Source of the DNA: Proteus columbae
GTDB lineage: Bacteria > Pseudomonadota > Gammaproteobacteria > Enterobacterales > Enterobacteriaceae
Direction of reading: 5' to 3'
Length of the DNA: 64,000 nucleotides
NCBI RefSeq assembly: GCF_009914335.1
Contig: NZ_CP043925.1
Coordinates: 2,232,001 to 2,296,000, forward strand
Below, in pieces: positions 9,827 through 19,091 of the stretch. The number at the start of each line of letters is the position of its first letter. Positions within the stretch are counted from its first letter, which is position 1. A model generated the notes under the pieces. That model was not told the origin of the DNA and searched no databases. It saw nothing but the letters and a program-made list of their open reading frames with translations. Made by a program: the position numbers and the translations under genes.

Positions 9827-11056
9827 TTAGTGTTGATGAAGTTGATTCTTTTGGCGGGGTTCCCCGCCCATAGCAACACGATAACGATTAAAGATAAAAC
9901 CACACCAAACCGCTGCAATAATACTTAATATTGTTCCTGCATAGCCAATGTTTGTCATACCAGCATGTAAAATAACCTGATTACCAATCAATGCTCCAGC
10001 ACCAATACCGATATTAAAAATACCAGAATAAATAGACATAGCGATATCTGTTGCATCAGGTGCTAAATCAATCACTTTCACCTGCATTCCTAGCCCAATA
10101 CACATAAATCCAATACCCCAAAATATAATCAGCACAATAAATGCGGTTAGATTCTGGCTACTGATCATTAATAAGCTTAAACAAACAGTAAGCAATATTA
10201 AGGCTGAAAATAAGAATGATGTTGGCATTTTGGTGCTATAACGACTAAATAACACGCTACCAATGATACCGGCTCCACCAAAAACCAATAACACCAACGT
10301 AGCAAAATTCTGATCCAGATTTGCAATATCAACCACAAAAGGCTCGATATAACTATACGCTGTAAAATGCGCCGTTACGGCAATAACTGTTAATAGAAAG
10401 ATCCCCATGAGTGGGCCGCGCTTTAATAACATAGGAACACTTTTTAGTGATCCTGAATGCTCACTTGGTAATAAAGGTAAATAGCGCATTAATGCAAACA
10501 TAGTAATTAAGGCTAATATCCCAATGCCCATAAATGTTGCACGCCATCCTAACCACTGTCCAACAACACGACCAATAGGTAAACCTAATACTGTTGCAAG
10601 TGCTGTTCCTGTTGCTAATAAACCTAATGCCTGAGCGCGTTTACCAGCAGGTGCTACTCTAATAGCTAGTGATGCAGTAATAGACCAAAATACTGCATGA
10701 GAAAAAGCGACACCAATACGCCCTGCAATCAGTGATTTAAAATCCCATGCCACACCAGATAAAATATGACTTAAAATAAAGAGTATAAATAAAATAATAA
10801 GTAACTTACGTCGCTCAACTTTACTTGTCATTATCATTAAAGGCAGAGACATTAAAGCAACAACCCAAGCATATATCGTGATCATTAAACCTGTTTGAGC
10901 TGGGATCATACCAAAGCTTTCAGAAATATCACTTAAGAGTGCAACAGGAACAAATTCTGTTGTATTAAAAACGAAAGCCGCGAATGATAATATTATTACC
11001 CTGATCCACGCTGTTTGTCGGCTAACTTCATTTACGTTTGATGCTGCGATATTCAT
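9827..11056 (-). CDS. sotB: MFS sugar efflux transporter, SotB-like
   Basis: A 409-residue major facilitator protein with twelve predicted membrane segments. The opening ([26 protein letters not shown]), [19 protein letters not shown] and [31 protein letters not shown] match SotB (YdeA), an E. coli exporter of arabinose and other sugars. A drug-export role is the main alternative, as MFS specificity is hard to read. There is no clear ribosome site before the ATG. Own terminator downstream; a long promoter region upstream. Confidence 0.82.
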   Translation of the reverse strand: MNIAASNVNEVSRQTAWIRVIILSFAAFVFNTTEFVPVALLSDISESFGMIPAQTGLMITIYAWVVALMSLPLMIMTSKVERRKLLIILFILFILSHILSGVAWDFKSLIAGRIGVAFSHAVFWSITASLAIRVAPAGKRAQALGLLATGTALATVLGLPIGRVVGQWLGWRATFMGIGILALITMFALMRYLPLLPSEHSGSLKSVPMLLKRGPLMGIFLLTVIAVTAHFTAYSYIEPFVVDIANLDQNFATLVLLVFGGAGIIGSVLFSRYSTKMPTSFLFSALILLTVCLSLLMISSQNLTAFIVLIIFWGIGFMCIGLGMQVKVIDLAPDATDIAMSIYSGIFNIGIGAGALIGNQVILHAGMTNIGYAGTILSIIAAVWCGFIFNRYRVAMGGEPRQKNQLHQH

Positions 11057-11516
11057 AATTGATTGATATTTTCTTAAATTATATTGAAATATATGCCATG
11101 CTTTTGATAGAAGCTTTTGTCTGATTTGCTTTTCTTACTTGCGCCAAAATTGATTTATTAGATTGAAAATAAAAAATAGTATTAAAAATAAAAACACATT
11201 TCGTTAGAAACAAAAAATAAACCAAATTATCACCAAATCTCACTGCTAAAGCGAATCAGCTATCAATTTTAGCATATTCGTATCGCGATTTTAAATCCCC
11301 TTGGCAACTTCTTTTTAACGTTAACATAATCTTTTAATAGTAAGATTGTAGATATAAATGCCCTATTGCTACTTTATGGTAAAGAGTAAAAATATACTCT
11401 TTTCAAGAAAAATATATCGCATATTCATTGAATTAAGTTAAGAGATACTAATTTAATAACCGAAAATAATCTTACTGTTGGATAAAAGATAAATAAAAAT
11501 AGAAAGGATATTAAGA
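11057..11516. other. Intergenic region upstream of the sotB-like gene
   Basis: About 460 very AT-rich bases. I see no credible coding frame, tRNA or strong hairpin. It should contain the promoter of the sotB-like gene and the 3' end of the hypothetical gene at 11517. Confidence 0.4.
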
Positions 11517-11936
11517 TTACTGACTCAAGTCAGTAATAACTTGAATTGCTTGCTCACAAGCAATATTTTTCGTTGGTGATGTCGAACCATCAAAAGCATT
11601 TTTGATAGTTGAAATTTGTTCTTTTGCTGGTCGTGATAGCGTTAAATTTCCATTAGAAAGTGCTTTTTCAACATCATTTAGTTTTTCAGCTAGCTGCTGA
11701 CAACTTCCATTATTATCTTTAGATTGATAAATAGCCATAAGCGTATCGCGTTTTGCTTCTACTGTAGAAAGCGTTTTACGTACTGTTGATGACGAATTTT
11801 CAATCAATTCACGGCTTTCACTCCAAAATTCCGCGGTATTTTCTTTAATGACAGATACAATGAGAATAGCGACAAGAATAGCCAACATAATAGTCAGCGA
11901 TAATATCCCTCCTGCAATAATAAGTATCTGCTTCAT
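11517..11936 (-). CDS. Hypothetical membrane-anchored protein
   Basis: Not recognised. The 139-residue product has one N-terminal membrane segment (about residues 5-30, rich in Ile, Leu and Val) and then a soluble, helix-prone domain with two cysteines (GSCQQL and NIACEQA) that could form a disulfide in the periplasm. I start at the ATG at 11936, which has GGAG six bases upstream; the preceding GTG overlaps that ribosome site. Codon use is like its neighbours and it stands alone. Confidence 0.6.
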   Translation of the reverse strand: MKQILIIAGGILSLTIMLAILVAILIVSVIKENTAEFWSESRELIENSSSTVRKTLSTVEAKRDTLMAIYQSKDNNGSCQQLAEKLNDVEKALSNGNLTLSRPAKEQISTIKNAFDGSTSPTKNIACEQAIQVITDLSQ

Positions 11937-12099
11937 ATTAAACTCCACATATCAATCATATCTGTTTTAATATTTATTTTTTAATGCTTATTTTTAATAT
12001 ATATAGTTAAAATAAATCAGGTTCAATCTGGATTACGATTCTTTTTATTTTTTACATTTTATTACGGAGGTATACAGTTCTATTTATTCTTATTAGTAG

Positions 12100-12132
12100 A
12101 AAAATAAGCACCTAGTTTTACTTAGGTGCCAT
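12100..12132 (-). terminator. Rho-independent terminator of the methyltransferase gene
   Basis: Stem GCACCTA / TAGGTGC, followed on the minus strand by TTATTTTT, 31 bases past the methyltransferase stop. Confidence 0.8.
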
Positions 12133-12162
12133 TAAATGATATATAAGCTTTTCTTGATAGAA

Positions 12163-12948
12163 TTATTTTTTAGAGCAACACGCAATATAATTTAAAATAT
12201 GCCGATTTTCTCTAAAAAAACGAAACATTGATAAGAAGCGTGGTCTATTTTGCTTATTTGCCAATCCATTTTTAATTATCTTCGCTGTTCTAAATAAACC
12301 TTCATCACGAATTAAACCAATAGGTGACATTAAACTCATATTGCCAGATTTTATTTTTACTTCTGAGAAACCAATATTAATAAATAAGTCATGCCACTCT
12401 TGCTTAAACATTGGTGCTACATTTGATTTCACTACACCGATTAGCTTATCTCTATTAACATCATCATTTTTCTTCATAATATCATGAGTTAATAATAAAC
12501 CACCGGGTTTTAAAACACGGTAATACTCTTTTACTAGCTTTGTTTTGGCTTTATCTGCATACATTGTCAACATTGCTTCATTTATAACAATATCAAACGT
12601 ATTATCAGCGAAAGGCAAAGATAACGCATTGGCTTTGGTTAATTGAATCAAATGTGATAATTGTGCTTTATCAACATTATTCTGTGCATGAGCTAAAGCA
12701 TTATCATCCATATCGACAGCAATAATATGGCAACCATATTTCTTAGCAATTTCAATTGAAGTTGTCGCCATATTACAAGCAATCTCAAGAACATGGCTTG
12801 ATGATGTAAAATGTGCGTTATTAATCAACCAATCAGATGCCTCTACACCGCCGGGTCTTAACCGTGTTTTCCCTAAGCTTGCTAAAAAGGTATGCCCTGC
12901 TTTTGAGTGCTCTTGAGACATAGACTGCGTTGTAGTTTGATTATCCAT
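12163..12948 (-). CDS. Class I SAM-dependent methyltransferase
   Basis: A 261-residue protein with the methyltransferase 11/UbiE-like fold. Motif I reads HVLEIACNMATTSIEIAKKYG, followed by the acidic motif II (IIAVDMDDNAL), the post-motif FDIVINEAML and the motif III area YRVLKPGGLLLTHDIM. The usual E/DxGxGxG is replaced by EIACNMAT, a known variant in some UbiE-like enzymes. The substrate cannot be read. A good ribosome site (AAGGTGG) precedes the ATG. Transcribed away from the copper-type promoter at 13172. Confidence 0.75.
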   Translation of the reverse strand: MDNQTTTQSMSQEHSKAGHTFLASLGKTRLRPGGVEASDWLINNAHFTSSSHVLEIACNMATTSIEIAKKYGCHIIAVDMDDNALAHAQNNVDKAQLSHLIQLTKANALSLPFADNTFDIVINEAMLTMYADKAKTKLVKEYYRVLKPGGLLLTHDIMKKNDDVNRDKLIGVVKSNVAPMFKQEWHDLFINIGFSEVKIKSGNMSLMSPIGLIRDEGLFRTAKIIKNGLANKQNRPRFLSMFRFFRENRHILNYIACCSKK

Positions 12949-13171
12949 ATAACCACCTTAAAGTTGCATCAATAATACAACTTTATAATAAAATACATTT
13001 AATGGGAATAGTTATCATTACTTTTCTATTTTTTATAAAGAAATTCCGAGTGTATAAAGAGATATAAAATTGAATTTAGGCATATAACCAATTGAAATAA
13101 AATGAGTTAAAAAGGTTATTTTTGTAATTACGTCATTAAAAGTAAAGAACATTAAACTTTGAATAACAACA

Positions 13172-13202
13172 TTGACCTTCCCCTAGGGGGAATCTTTAGA
13201 GT
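13172..13202 (+). promoter_or_regulatory. CueR-type (MerR-family) metal-responsive promoter
   Basis: A TTGACC -35 box (13172-13177) and a TAGAGT -10-like box (13197-13202) are separated by 19 bases, the over-long spacer used by MerR-family activators. The spacer is a dyad (TTCCCCTAGGGGGAA) closely matching the CueR operator of E. coli copA (from memory, TTGACCTTCCCCTTG...). It points at the DUF305 gene 36 bases downstream. Copper or silver control by CueR is inferred. Confidence 0.75.
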
Positions 13203-13237
13203 GATAACAATTTCACGATAAATTAAAGGAAACTGTT

Positions 13238-13609
13238 ATGAAAAAGATTTTACCTACTGCTGTTATTTTAATGAGTGCTATCTCTTTTGGTGCAATGGCA
13301 AACAATACACACATGAACATGAATATGGATACACCTCATAACAGTTCACCAATGCAAAAAGAACTCAATGATTCCATGAATAAGATGCATGCCGATATGG
13401 CAAAAGGGATGAATACCGATAATGCAGATGTCGCTTTTGCTGATGGCATGATTGCCCACCATTTAGGCGCTATTGATATGGCTAAGATTGAGTTGAAATA
13501 CGGTACTGATCCTGAAATGCGTAAACTAGCTCAGGCTATTATTGATGCGCAAGGCCCTGAAATAGAACAAATGCAAAAATGGTTAGAAAAAAATAAAACC
13601 AATAAATAA
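13238..13609 (+). CDS. Periplasmic DUF305 protein, Met/His-rich, probably copper-binding
   Basis: A 123-residue exported protein: the signal peptide ends at AMA-NN, then comes a Met/His-rich stretch (HMNMNMDTPH, MNKMHADMAKGMN) and the DUF305 core with the signature GMIAHHLGAIDMA. DUF305 proteins are four-helix ferritin-like folds, several of which bind copper in the periplasm. The promoter upstream has CueR-operator form, so binding of excess copper or silver is a consistent role. This is inference; no assay-level function is fixed for this subfamily. A terminator follows at 13619. Confidence 0.82.
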   Translation: MKKILPTAVILMSAISFGAMANNTHMNMNMDTPHNSSPMQKELNDSMNKMHADMAKGMNTDNADVAFADGMIAHHLGAIDMAKIELKYGTDPEMRKLAQAIIDAQGPEIEQMQKWLEKNKTNK

Positions 13610-13618
13610 TATATTCAT

Positions 13619-13657
13619 AAGGCTGTGATTTATTAGGCACAGCCTATCTCATTTTTG
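13619..13657 (+). terminator. Rho-independent terminator after the DUF305 gene
   Basis: Stem AGGCTGTG / CACAGCCT with a ten-base loop, followed by ATCTCATTTTT. Confidence 0.75.
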
Positions 13658-13776
13658 ATGTTTACTTTCCAGATTTCTTATTAAATATAAGTCAAATAAT
13701 TTTCTAATATTCATCTCATACATTATAATTTTGCGACGACGACAATATTAATCGCTTTATCCCGTATGGAGTCCAT

Positions 13777-14688
13777 ATGAATAAATTAGAAAACATGGCG
13801 TTATTAACTCAAAAACTAGCCATGCAGATTGAAAAATGGACTCATGATACTAATCAATTTGAAACTCAAATTCCGGGATTAACGCTGACACACTGGACTT
13901 CTCCTACACCAATTACCAGCCATACTCACAAATCAGGAATATGTTTAATTGCCCAAGGTGAAAAGAGAGTGATCTTAGGAGAAGAAAGCTTTATTTATGA
14001 TGCCAACCATTTTTTAATTTCTTCAATAGAACTCCCAGTTATGGCAAATATTATGAAAGCCAGCAACGAGAAACCTTTTTTAGGGCTAGTTATGGAGTTA
14101 GATCTGCAAGAAATATCGCAACTCATCGTTGATAGTGAATTAACATTTAACTCAGATTTAAATGCTCAAAAAGGAATTGCTGTTGGCAAATTATCAGAAC
14201 CTTTAGTCAATGCCTTTATTCGCTTGCTCACTCTTCTTGATGAGCCTGATAGTATTAAAATTCTTGCTCCAGGTATAAAGCGAGAAATTTTTTATCGTCT
14301 ACTTATTACAGAGCAAGGTGAACGATTGAATCAAATCGTCACAGCAGGTAGTCATAGTCATCAAATAGCTAAAGCGATTGATTGGTTAAAAAATAATTAT
14401 ATAAAATCATTAAACATCAATGAATTGGCTTCATGTTCTGGAATGAGCAAATCTGCTTTTTATACTCATTTTAAAACAATGACATCAATGACTCCGCTTC
14501 AATTCCAAAAAAAATTACGACTCAGTGAAGCCCGTCGGTTAATGTTAACTGAAAATTTAGGTGCAACGACAACCACTTTCCGAGTTGGTTATGAAAGCCC
14601 TTCTCAATTTAGCCGTGAATATAGTCGATTATTCGGAGCGCCACCAGCAACAGATATTAAGATGCTTAAAGAAACGGATCATATTTAA
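13777..14688 (+). CDS. AraC-family transcriptional regulator, YqhC-like
   Basis: A 303-residue regulator with an N-terminal AraC_N cupin-like domain (about 20-180; PGLTLTHWTSPTPITSHTHKSGICLIAQGEKRVILG) and a C-terminal pair of helix-turn-helix motifs (about 195-295; NINELASCSGMSKSAFYTHFK and TTTTFRVGYESPSQFSREYSRLFG). This matches YqhC, which in E. coli responds to reactive aldehydes and activates the yqhD aldehyde reductase. An iron-type alcohol dehydrogenase follows 228 bases downstream on the same strand, supporting that role. The ATG has GGAG upstream. Confidence 0.82.
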   Translation: MNKLENMALLTQKLAMQIEKWTHDTNQFETQIPGLTLTHWTSPTPITSHTHKSGICLIAQGEKRVILGEESFIYDANHFLISSIELPVMANIMKASNEKPFLGLVMELDLQEISQLIVDSELTFNSDLNAQKGIAVGKLSEPLVNAFIRLLTLLDEPDSIKILAPGIKREIFYRLLITEQGERLNQIVTAGSHSHQIAKAIDWLKNNYIKSLNINELASCSGMSKSAFYTHFKTMTSMTPLQFQKKLRLSEARRLMLTENLGATTTTFRVGYESPSQFSREYSRLFGAPPATDIKMLKETDHI

Positions 14689-14916
14689 CCATTATAAACG
14701 CTCTTGTTCTTTCTCTAAGCTAATTTATATTATTCACAATCATCATTTTAGTTTTTTGGAAAAATAGGCAAGAGACTAAGAAGATCAGACATTCATTTCT
14801 AAATGCGAAAGCGATAGCATTTTCCTCAACAATTAATCTGTCTCTATCTTATTTGAAGTTAAAAAATGCATTACACTTCAATTAGATAGCCTTTAATCTG
14901 GCAAAAGGATATCAAA

Positions 14917-16086
14917 ATGCAACTCGATTTCTCTTACTATAATCCAACCACCATTCATTTTGGTAAGAATTCTCTTGCTAAATTAAATGATGAATTATCA
15001 CATTATGGCGAAACAGTTATGCTGATGTATGGCCGTAACGCGATTAAATCAAATGGACTCTATGATGAGGTTATAACCATACTCCGTCATGCAGGTAAAA
15101 ACATTGTTGAGTTATCAGGCGTTATGCCAAACCCAACTTATAAAAAAATGATGGAAGGTGCTCAGTTAGTTCGCGAACACAATGTCAGTTTGATATTAGC
15201 GGTCGGTGGTGGCTCCGTTATTGATTGTGCGAAAGGTATTTCCATTTCGGCTTATTGTGAAAACGAAGATCCTTTCCAAAAATACTGGATTGAATACCAA
15301 GATGTGACAAATAAAATTGTTCCTGTCGCATCAATTCTTACCATGGTAGGCACAGGCTCTGAAATGAATGGTGGTTCAGTTATTACCCATGAAGAGACTA
15401 AATATAAAATTGGACGTGCATTTCCTGCAACTGTATTTCCTAAGTTCTCGATTTTAAACCCAGAATATACTTTTTCTGTTTCTCAGTATCAGATGGTAAG
15501 TGGTGTTTTTGACACTATGTCGCATTTGATGGAGCAATATTTTTCTGATGAAGGTGCAAATACAACCGATTATTTAATTGAAAGTTTATTAAAATCTTCG
15601 ATTGATAATTTACGTATCGCACTAAAAAAACCAACAGATTACGAAGCCAGAAGTAATCTTATGTGGAATGCAACACTTGCATTAAATACCCTCACAGGAT
15701 TATCAAAAACACAAGATTGGCAAGTTCATATGATTGAACACCAATTAGGGGCTTATACAGACTGTGCACATGGAATGGGACTCGCAGCGATTTCTCTACC
15801 TTATTATCGTTTTATCTATAAGTTTGGTATTGAAAAATTTGTACGATTTGCAACTCAAGTATGGGGAATTTCCGCAGAAGGAAAAACACAAGATCAAATT
15901 GCCTTTGAAGGTATTGATGCACTAGAACGTTTCACAAAGGAATGTGGCATTATTACATCATTAGAAGCCTTAGGTGCAACAAGAGAGATGCTTCCTGAGA
16001 TTGCACAATCAACCACAATTATTGGTAGAGGCTATCAAAAGCTAACCACTAAAGATGTACTCGATATTTTGGAAGCGTGTTTTTAA
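14917..16086 (+). CDS. Iron-containing alcohol dehydrogenase, YqhD/BDH-like
   Basis: A 389-residue group III alcohol dehydrogenase. The N-terminal nucleotide domain has LAVGGGSVIDCAKGI (NADPH site), and the metal-ligand residues are in VFDTMSHLMEQY (Asp and His) and HMIEHQL...CAHGMGLA (two His). These proteins reduce short-chain aldehydes with NADPH in the cytoplasm. Together with the YqhC-like regulator upstream, a detoxifying aldehyde reductase is likely. It shares the YqhD frame but is clearly diverged, so a butanol-dehydrogenase-type specificity is also possible. A clear AAAGGA ribosome site precedes the ATG. Confidence 0.85.
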   Translation: MQLDFSYYNPTTIHFGKNSLAKLNDELSHYGETVMLMYGRNAIKSNGLYDEVITILRHAGKNIVELSGVMPNPTYKKMMEGAQLVREHNVSLILAVGGGSVIDCAKGISISAYCENEDPFQKYWIEYQDVTNKIVPVASILTMVGTGSEMNGGSVITHEETKYKIGRAFPATVFPKFSILNPEYTFSVSQYQMVSGVFDTMSHLMEQYFSDEGANTTDYLIESLLKSSIDNLRIALKKPTDYEARSNLMWNATLALNTLTGLSKTQDWQVHMIEHQLGAYTDCAHGMGLAAISLPYYRFIYKFGIEKFVRFATQVWGISAEGKTQDQIAFEGIDALERFTKECGIITSLEALGATREMLPEIAQSTTIIGRGYQKLTTKDVLDILEACF

Positions 16087-16376
16087 TTACCCGTAAATGG
16101 CATTATAAACATAGTCTTATGTTACTAAAGATAAATTTCATATTAAGACATATAATAAATACGATGATTATCTAAAAAATAGTCATCGTATTATCAATAG
16201 TACAGTCTTTGAGCTTATCTTCTTCTCATTCCCTATCCCAAAAGCAGATTAATTCCTTAATAAAGATGCCTCTACATATCGAATCGTTTATAATCATAAA
16301 TATACAACATGATTACTGCTGAAGTCATACTTATCAGCAATGAATTTCTCTTATTCGAATATACATAAATCTAATT

Positions 16377-17408
16377 ATGCCTAAAATATTAATAATACAA
16401 AGAGATAACATTGGTGATTTAATACTTACAACACCATTAATTGACTCTCTTGCCCATGAATATAATACAAAAATAGATCTGCTAGTAAACTCTTACAATC
16501 AAGCTATTCTAGAAGGTAACCCTTCCGTCGGAAATGTACATATTTACAGTAAGTTGCACCATAAAAAACCAGGACAATCATCCCTAAAACTTATTCTGAG
16601 CCGATTAAAAATTATTTTTGATATGCGTCGCCAGCATTATGATATCGCAATTGTTGCTCGTGATCATTGGGCCAAAAGAGCATTGCAATGGGCAAAATTA
16701 TCAGGTGCTAAACGTATTATCGCTATTGGCAATGATGCGCCTTCAGCAGTGACAGATCCAATTCCAACGCCGTCTAACAAAGGTCATATCGCTGAGTTAT
16801 TCTGTCAACTAGCCCATCCTCTTGGAATAGAGAAAAAAGCCGGCCCTTTAAAATTGTATGTCAAAGATGAAGAGATCTCTGCAATTCGTCAACGCATTAA
16901 AATAACTGAAAATGTTCCTATTTACGGCTTACAAATCAGTTCACGTAAACCACAACAACGTTGGCAAGCAGAAAAATTTATCGAGTTAGCACACCAATTA
17001 ACACAACGCGAAAAATGCCACATTCTTCTCTTTTGGTCGCCAGGAAGCAACGACAATAAACAGCACCCCGGTGATGATGAAAAAGCACAGTTTATCCTTG
17101 AACAGTGCAAAGATATCCCTATTACGCCAGTACCTACGCAAAATCTTAGAGAATTAATGGCTGGTATGTCTTTATGTGATCAGATGCTAACCAGCGATGG
17201 TGGTGCATTACATATTTCAGTGGGTGTTGGTGTGCCGACAGTAGCGATGTTTGGTAATAGTGATGCTGATTTTTGGGGTCCATGGCATATTGCCAGTGAA
17301 GTACTGAAGGCGCCTGAAGATAATGTAGGGCTTCTTACGGTAGGCGATGTATTGACTCGTTTTATTACACTAAGAGATCGAGTCATTGCTTTAAATACAA
17401 AGAGTTAA
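16377..17408 (+). CDS. Glycosyltransferase family 9 protein (heptosyltransferase-like)
   Basis: A 343-residue GT9-family enzyme. The N-terminal Rossmann start (KILIIQRDNIGDLILTTPLIDSL) and the C-terminal nucleotide-sugar half (AGMSLCDQMLTSDGGALHISVGVGVPTVAMFGNSDADFWGPW) are those of ADP-heptose:LPS heptosyltransferases. It would act on the cytoplasmic face of the inner membrane in LPS core or related glycan assembly. No other LPS gene is next to it, so the acceptor is unknown. The ATG has no obvious ribosome site. Confidence 0.82.
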   Translation: MPKILIIQRDNIGDLILTTPLIDSLAHEYNTKIDLLVNSYNQAILEGNPSVGNVHIYSKLHHKKPGQSSLKLILSRLKIIFDMRRQHYDIAIVARDHWAKRALQWAKLSGAKRIIAIGNDAPSAVTDPIPTPSNKGHIAELFCQLAHPLGIEKKAGPLKLYVKDEEISAIRQRIKITENVPIYGLQISSRKPQQRWQAEKFIELAHQLTQREKCHILLFWSPGSNDNKQHPGDDEKAQFILEQCKDIPITPVPTQNLRELMAGMSLCDQMLTSDGGALHISVGVGVPTVAMFGNSDADFWGPWHIASEVLKAPEDNVGLLTVGDVLTRFITLRDRVIALNTKS

Positions 17409-17442
17409 TTGCCAAACACTAATACAAAAAAACATTAAATAT

Positions 17443-17486
17443 AAATCACCTTAATTGCTACACTTGATAAGGTGATTTTTTATTTT
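17443..17486 (+). terminator. Rho-independent terminator after the GT9 gene
   Basis: Stem AAATCACCTTA / TAAGGTGATTT with a loop of about 14 bases, then a T-rich run. Confidence 0.8.
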
Positions 17487-17564
17487 ACACCCCATTGAGT
17501 TGATAGAATCATATTTAAGTAGTAATAAGATAATACATTCAATCTGATTTTTACTTTTTATGAT

Positions 17565-17592
17565 CAAAAAAACGGACCTTATTAAGGTCCGC
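17565..17592 (-). terminator. Terminator of the tRNA-Leu cluster (after the last copy)
   Basis: Stem GCGGACCTTA / TAAGGTCCG followed on the minus strand by a run of seven T, ten bases after the CCA end of the last tRNA-Leu. Confidence 0.9.
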
Positions 17593-17601
17593 TTTTTTAT
17601 A

Positions 17602-17688
17602 TGGTGCCCAGGGCGGGACTTGAACCCGCACAGCCTTACAGCCGAGGGATTTTAAATCCCTTGTGTCTACCGATTTCACCACCTGGGC
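17602..17688 (-). tRNA. leuZ: tRNA-Leu (anticodon TAA), third copy
   Basis: An 87-base type II tRNA with encoded CCA. The anticodon stem-loop reads GGGATTTAAAATCCC with anticodon TAA, followed by the long variable arm, the GGTTCAAGTCC T-arm and a GCCCAGG/CCTGGGC acceptor stem. Identical as far as I can see to the copies at 17860 and 18080. The equivalent E. coli locus (glyW-cysT-leuZ) has one leuZ. Confidence 0.97.
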
Positions 17689-17823
17689 TAAATTGTATTT
17701 ACTTGTCACGCTTAATACTTGTTTATCAAACAAGATAGATAACAAATAAATTTAAAGCATTTACGTCTAAAACAGCTAACTTTAGTTTTTTGCTTTTCTC
17801 TCACTAACTTGTTGCTAGAGGAA

Positions 17824-17850
17824 GAAAAAACGGACCTAAGTTAAGGTCCG
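17824..17850 (-). terminator. Terminator after the second tRNA-Leu copy
   Basis: Stem CGGACCT / AGGTCCG with T-rich DNA on its minus-strand 3' side. It is almost a copy of the hairpin at 17565, suggesting tRNA plus terminator were duplicated together. Confidence 0.8.
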
Positions 17851-17859
17851 CTATTTATA

Positions 17860-17946
17860 TGGTGCCCAGGGCGGGACTTGAACCCGCACAGCCTTACAGC
17901 CGAGGGATTTTAAATCCCTTGTGTCTACCGATTTCACCACCTGGGC
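17860..17946 (-). tRNA. leuZ: tRNA-Leu (anticodon TAA), second copy
   Basis: Same 87-base sequence as the copy at 17602, with anticodon TAA, long variable arm and encoded CCA. It is separated from the next copy by a terminator-like hairpin and about 170 bases of non-identical DNA. Confidence 0.97.
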
Positions 17947-18079
17947 TAAATTCTGTGGTGCGCCCGTAAATCCTTATTACTAAGATAGATACTGGTATGG
18001 ACGACTTATTACTTATTTACTTCTCAATGCCATTTACAATGGACTTTCTTTTTGCACCAAACTCTTTATCTTAAAGAGA

Positions 18080-18166
18080 TGGTGCCCAGGGCGGGACTTG
18101 AACCCGCACAGCCTTACAGCCGAGGGATTTTAAATCCCTTGTGTCTACCGATTTCACCACCTGGGC
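18080..18166 (-). tRNA. leuZ: tRNA-Leu (anticodon TAA), first copy in transcription order
   Basis: Same 87-base tRNA-Leu(TAA). It follows tRNA-Cys by five bases on the minus strand, the position of the single leuZ in E. coli. No U-rich terminator follows it directly, so read-through to the second copy is likely. Confidence 0.97.
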
Positions 18167-18171
18167 ATTAA

Positions 18172-18245
18172 TGGAGGCGCGTCCCGGAATCGAACCGAGG
18201 TACACGGATTTGCAATCCGCTGCATGACCACTCTGCCAACGCGCC
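18172..18245 (-). tRNA. cysT: tRNA-Cys (anticodon GCA)
   Basis: A 74-base tRNA with acceptor stem GGCGCGT / ACGCGCC, anticodon loop ATTGCAAAT (GCA), T-arm GGTTCGATTCC and encoded CCA. It lies between glyW and leuZ as in E. coli. Confidence 0.97.
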
Positions 18246-18270
18246 TCAACTGCTCAATCTCATAAGAGAT

Positions 18271-18346
<76 letters not shown>

Positions 18347-18487
18347 ATTACCGAACTTGCTGATTTACTTATTTATTTCTGTAAACCGTTGTGCCTTTCG
18401 ATGCGTTGCATTCTACTGATTTCCTGAATCTAGTCAACACTATATTTGCATCTTTTTGACTGTTCGGTGAATTTTCAGTCATTTCGA

Positions 18488-19036
18488 TCAACCTTCGCGC
18501 AAATCTGACCACGCAGCGCTCAAATATTGAAACATTGACCAGAAAGTCAGCACTGTTGCGATATATAATAAAGCGAATCCAAACCATTCTGCTTCAACAG
18601 TAGGACGCCATAATAACACAACAAGCGATCCCATTTGTGCGGTCGTCTTCACTTTTCCTATCCAAGAAACTGCAACACTGTTACGTTTCCCTAATTCAGC
18701 CATCCATTCTCTTAATGAAGAAATAATAATTTCACGAGCAATCATTGTTGCTGCAGGTAAGGTTATCCACCACTCATGATAGTACTCAGTAATTAAAACA
18801 AGTGCTGTTGCAACCATTACTTTATCCGCTACTGGGTCAAGAAAAGCTCCGAAGCGGGTAGTTTGTTTCCATCTACGTGCTAAAAAACCATCAAACCAGT
18901 CTGTTGCAGCTGCTACCATAAAAATAATAGCGCAAACTAATGGAGCATCTTTGAATGGTAAATAAAACACCAAAACAAAGAATGGGATTAGAGCGACACG
19001 AAATAGAGTTAGCCAAGTTGGGATATTTAGTTGCAT
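18488..19036 (-). CDS. pgsA: CDP-diacylglycerol--glycerol-3-phosphate 3-phosphatidyltransferase
   Basis: PgsA makes phosphatidylglycerol phosphate, the committed step to phosphatidylglycerol and cardiolipin, in the inner membrane. The CDP-alcohol phosphotransferase signature is complete: D46, D49-G50, A53-R54, G63, D67 and D71 ([11 protein letters not shown]...[12 protein letters not shown]). Length 182 and several membrane helices match E. coli PgsA. It follows uvrC on the same strand and precedes the tRNA cluster, the conserved uvrY-uvrC-pgsA-glyW-cysT-leuZ order. Confidence 0.97.
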   Translation of the reverse strand: MQLNIPTWLTLFRVALIPFFVLVFYLPFKDAPLVCAIIFMVAAATDWFDGFLARRWKQTTRFGAFLDPVADKVMVATALVLITEYYHEWWITLPAATMIAREIIISSLREWMAELGKRNSVAVSWIGKVKTTAQMGSLVVLLWRPTVEAEWFGFALLYIATVLTFWSMFQYLSAAWSDLREG

Positions 19037-19091
19037 AGCGTTCTACACGACCTAGAAAAGTGAGAGTTATTAATATGGTGCATCAATACAC

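Noticed and set aside
17551..17745. Open reading frame of 64 codons on the minus strand over a tRNA gene
   Set aside because: It runs through the tRNA-Leu at 17602-17688 and its terminator; the tRNA structure is certain and the frame has no conserved sequence.
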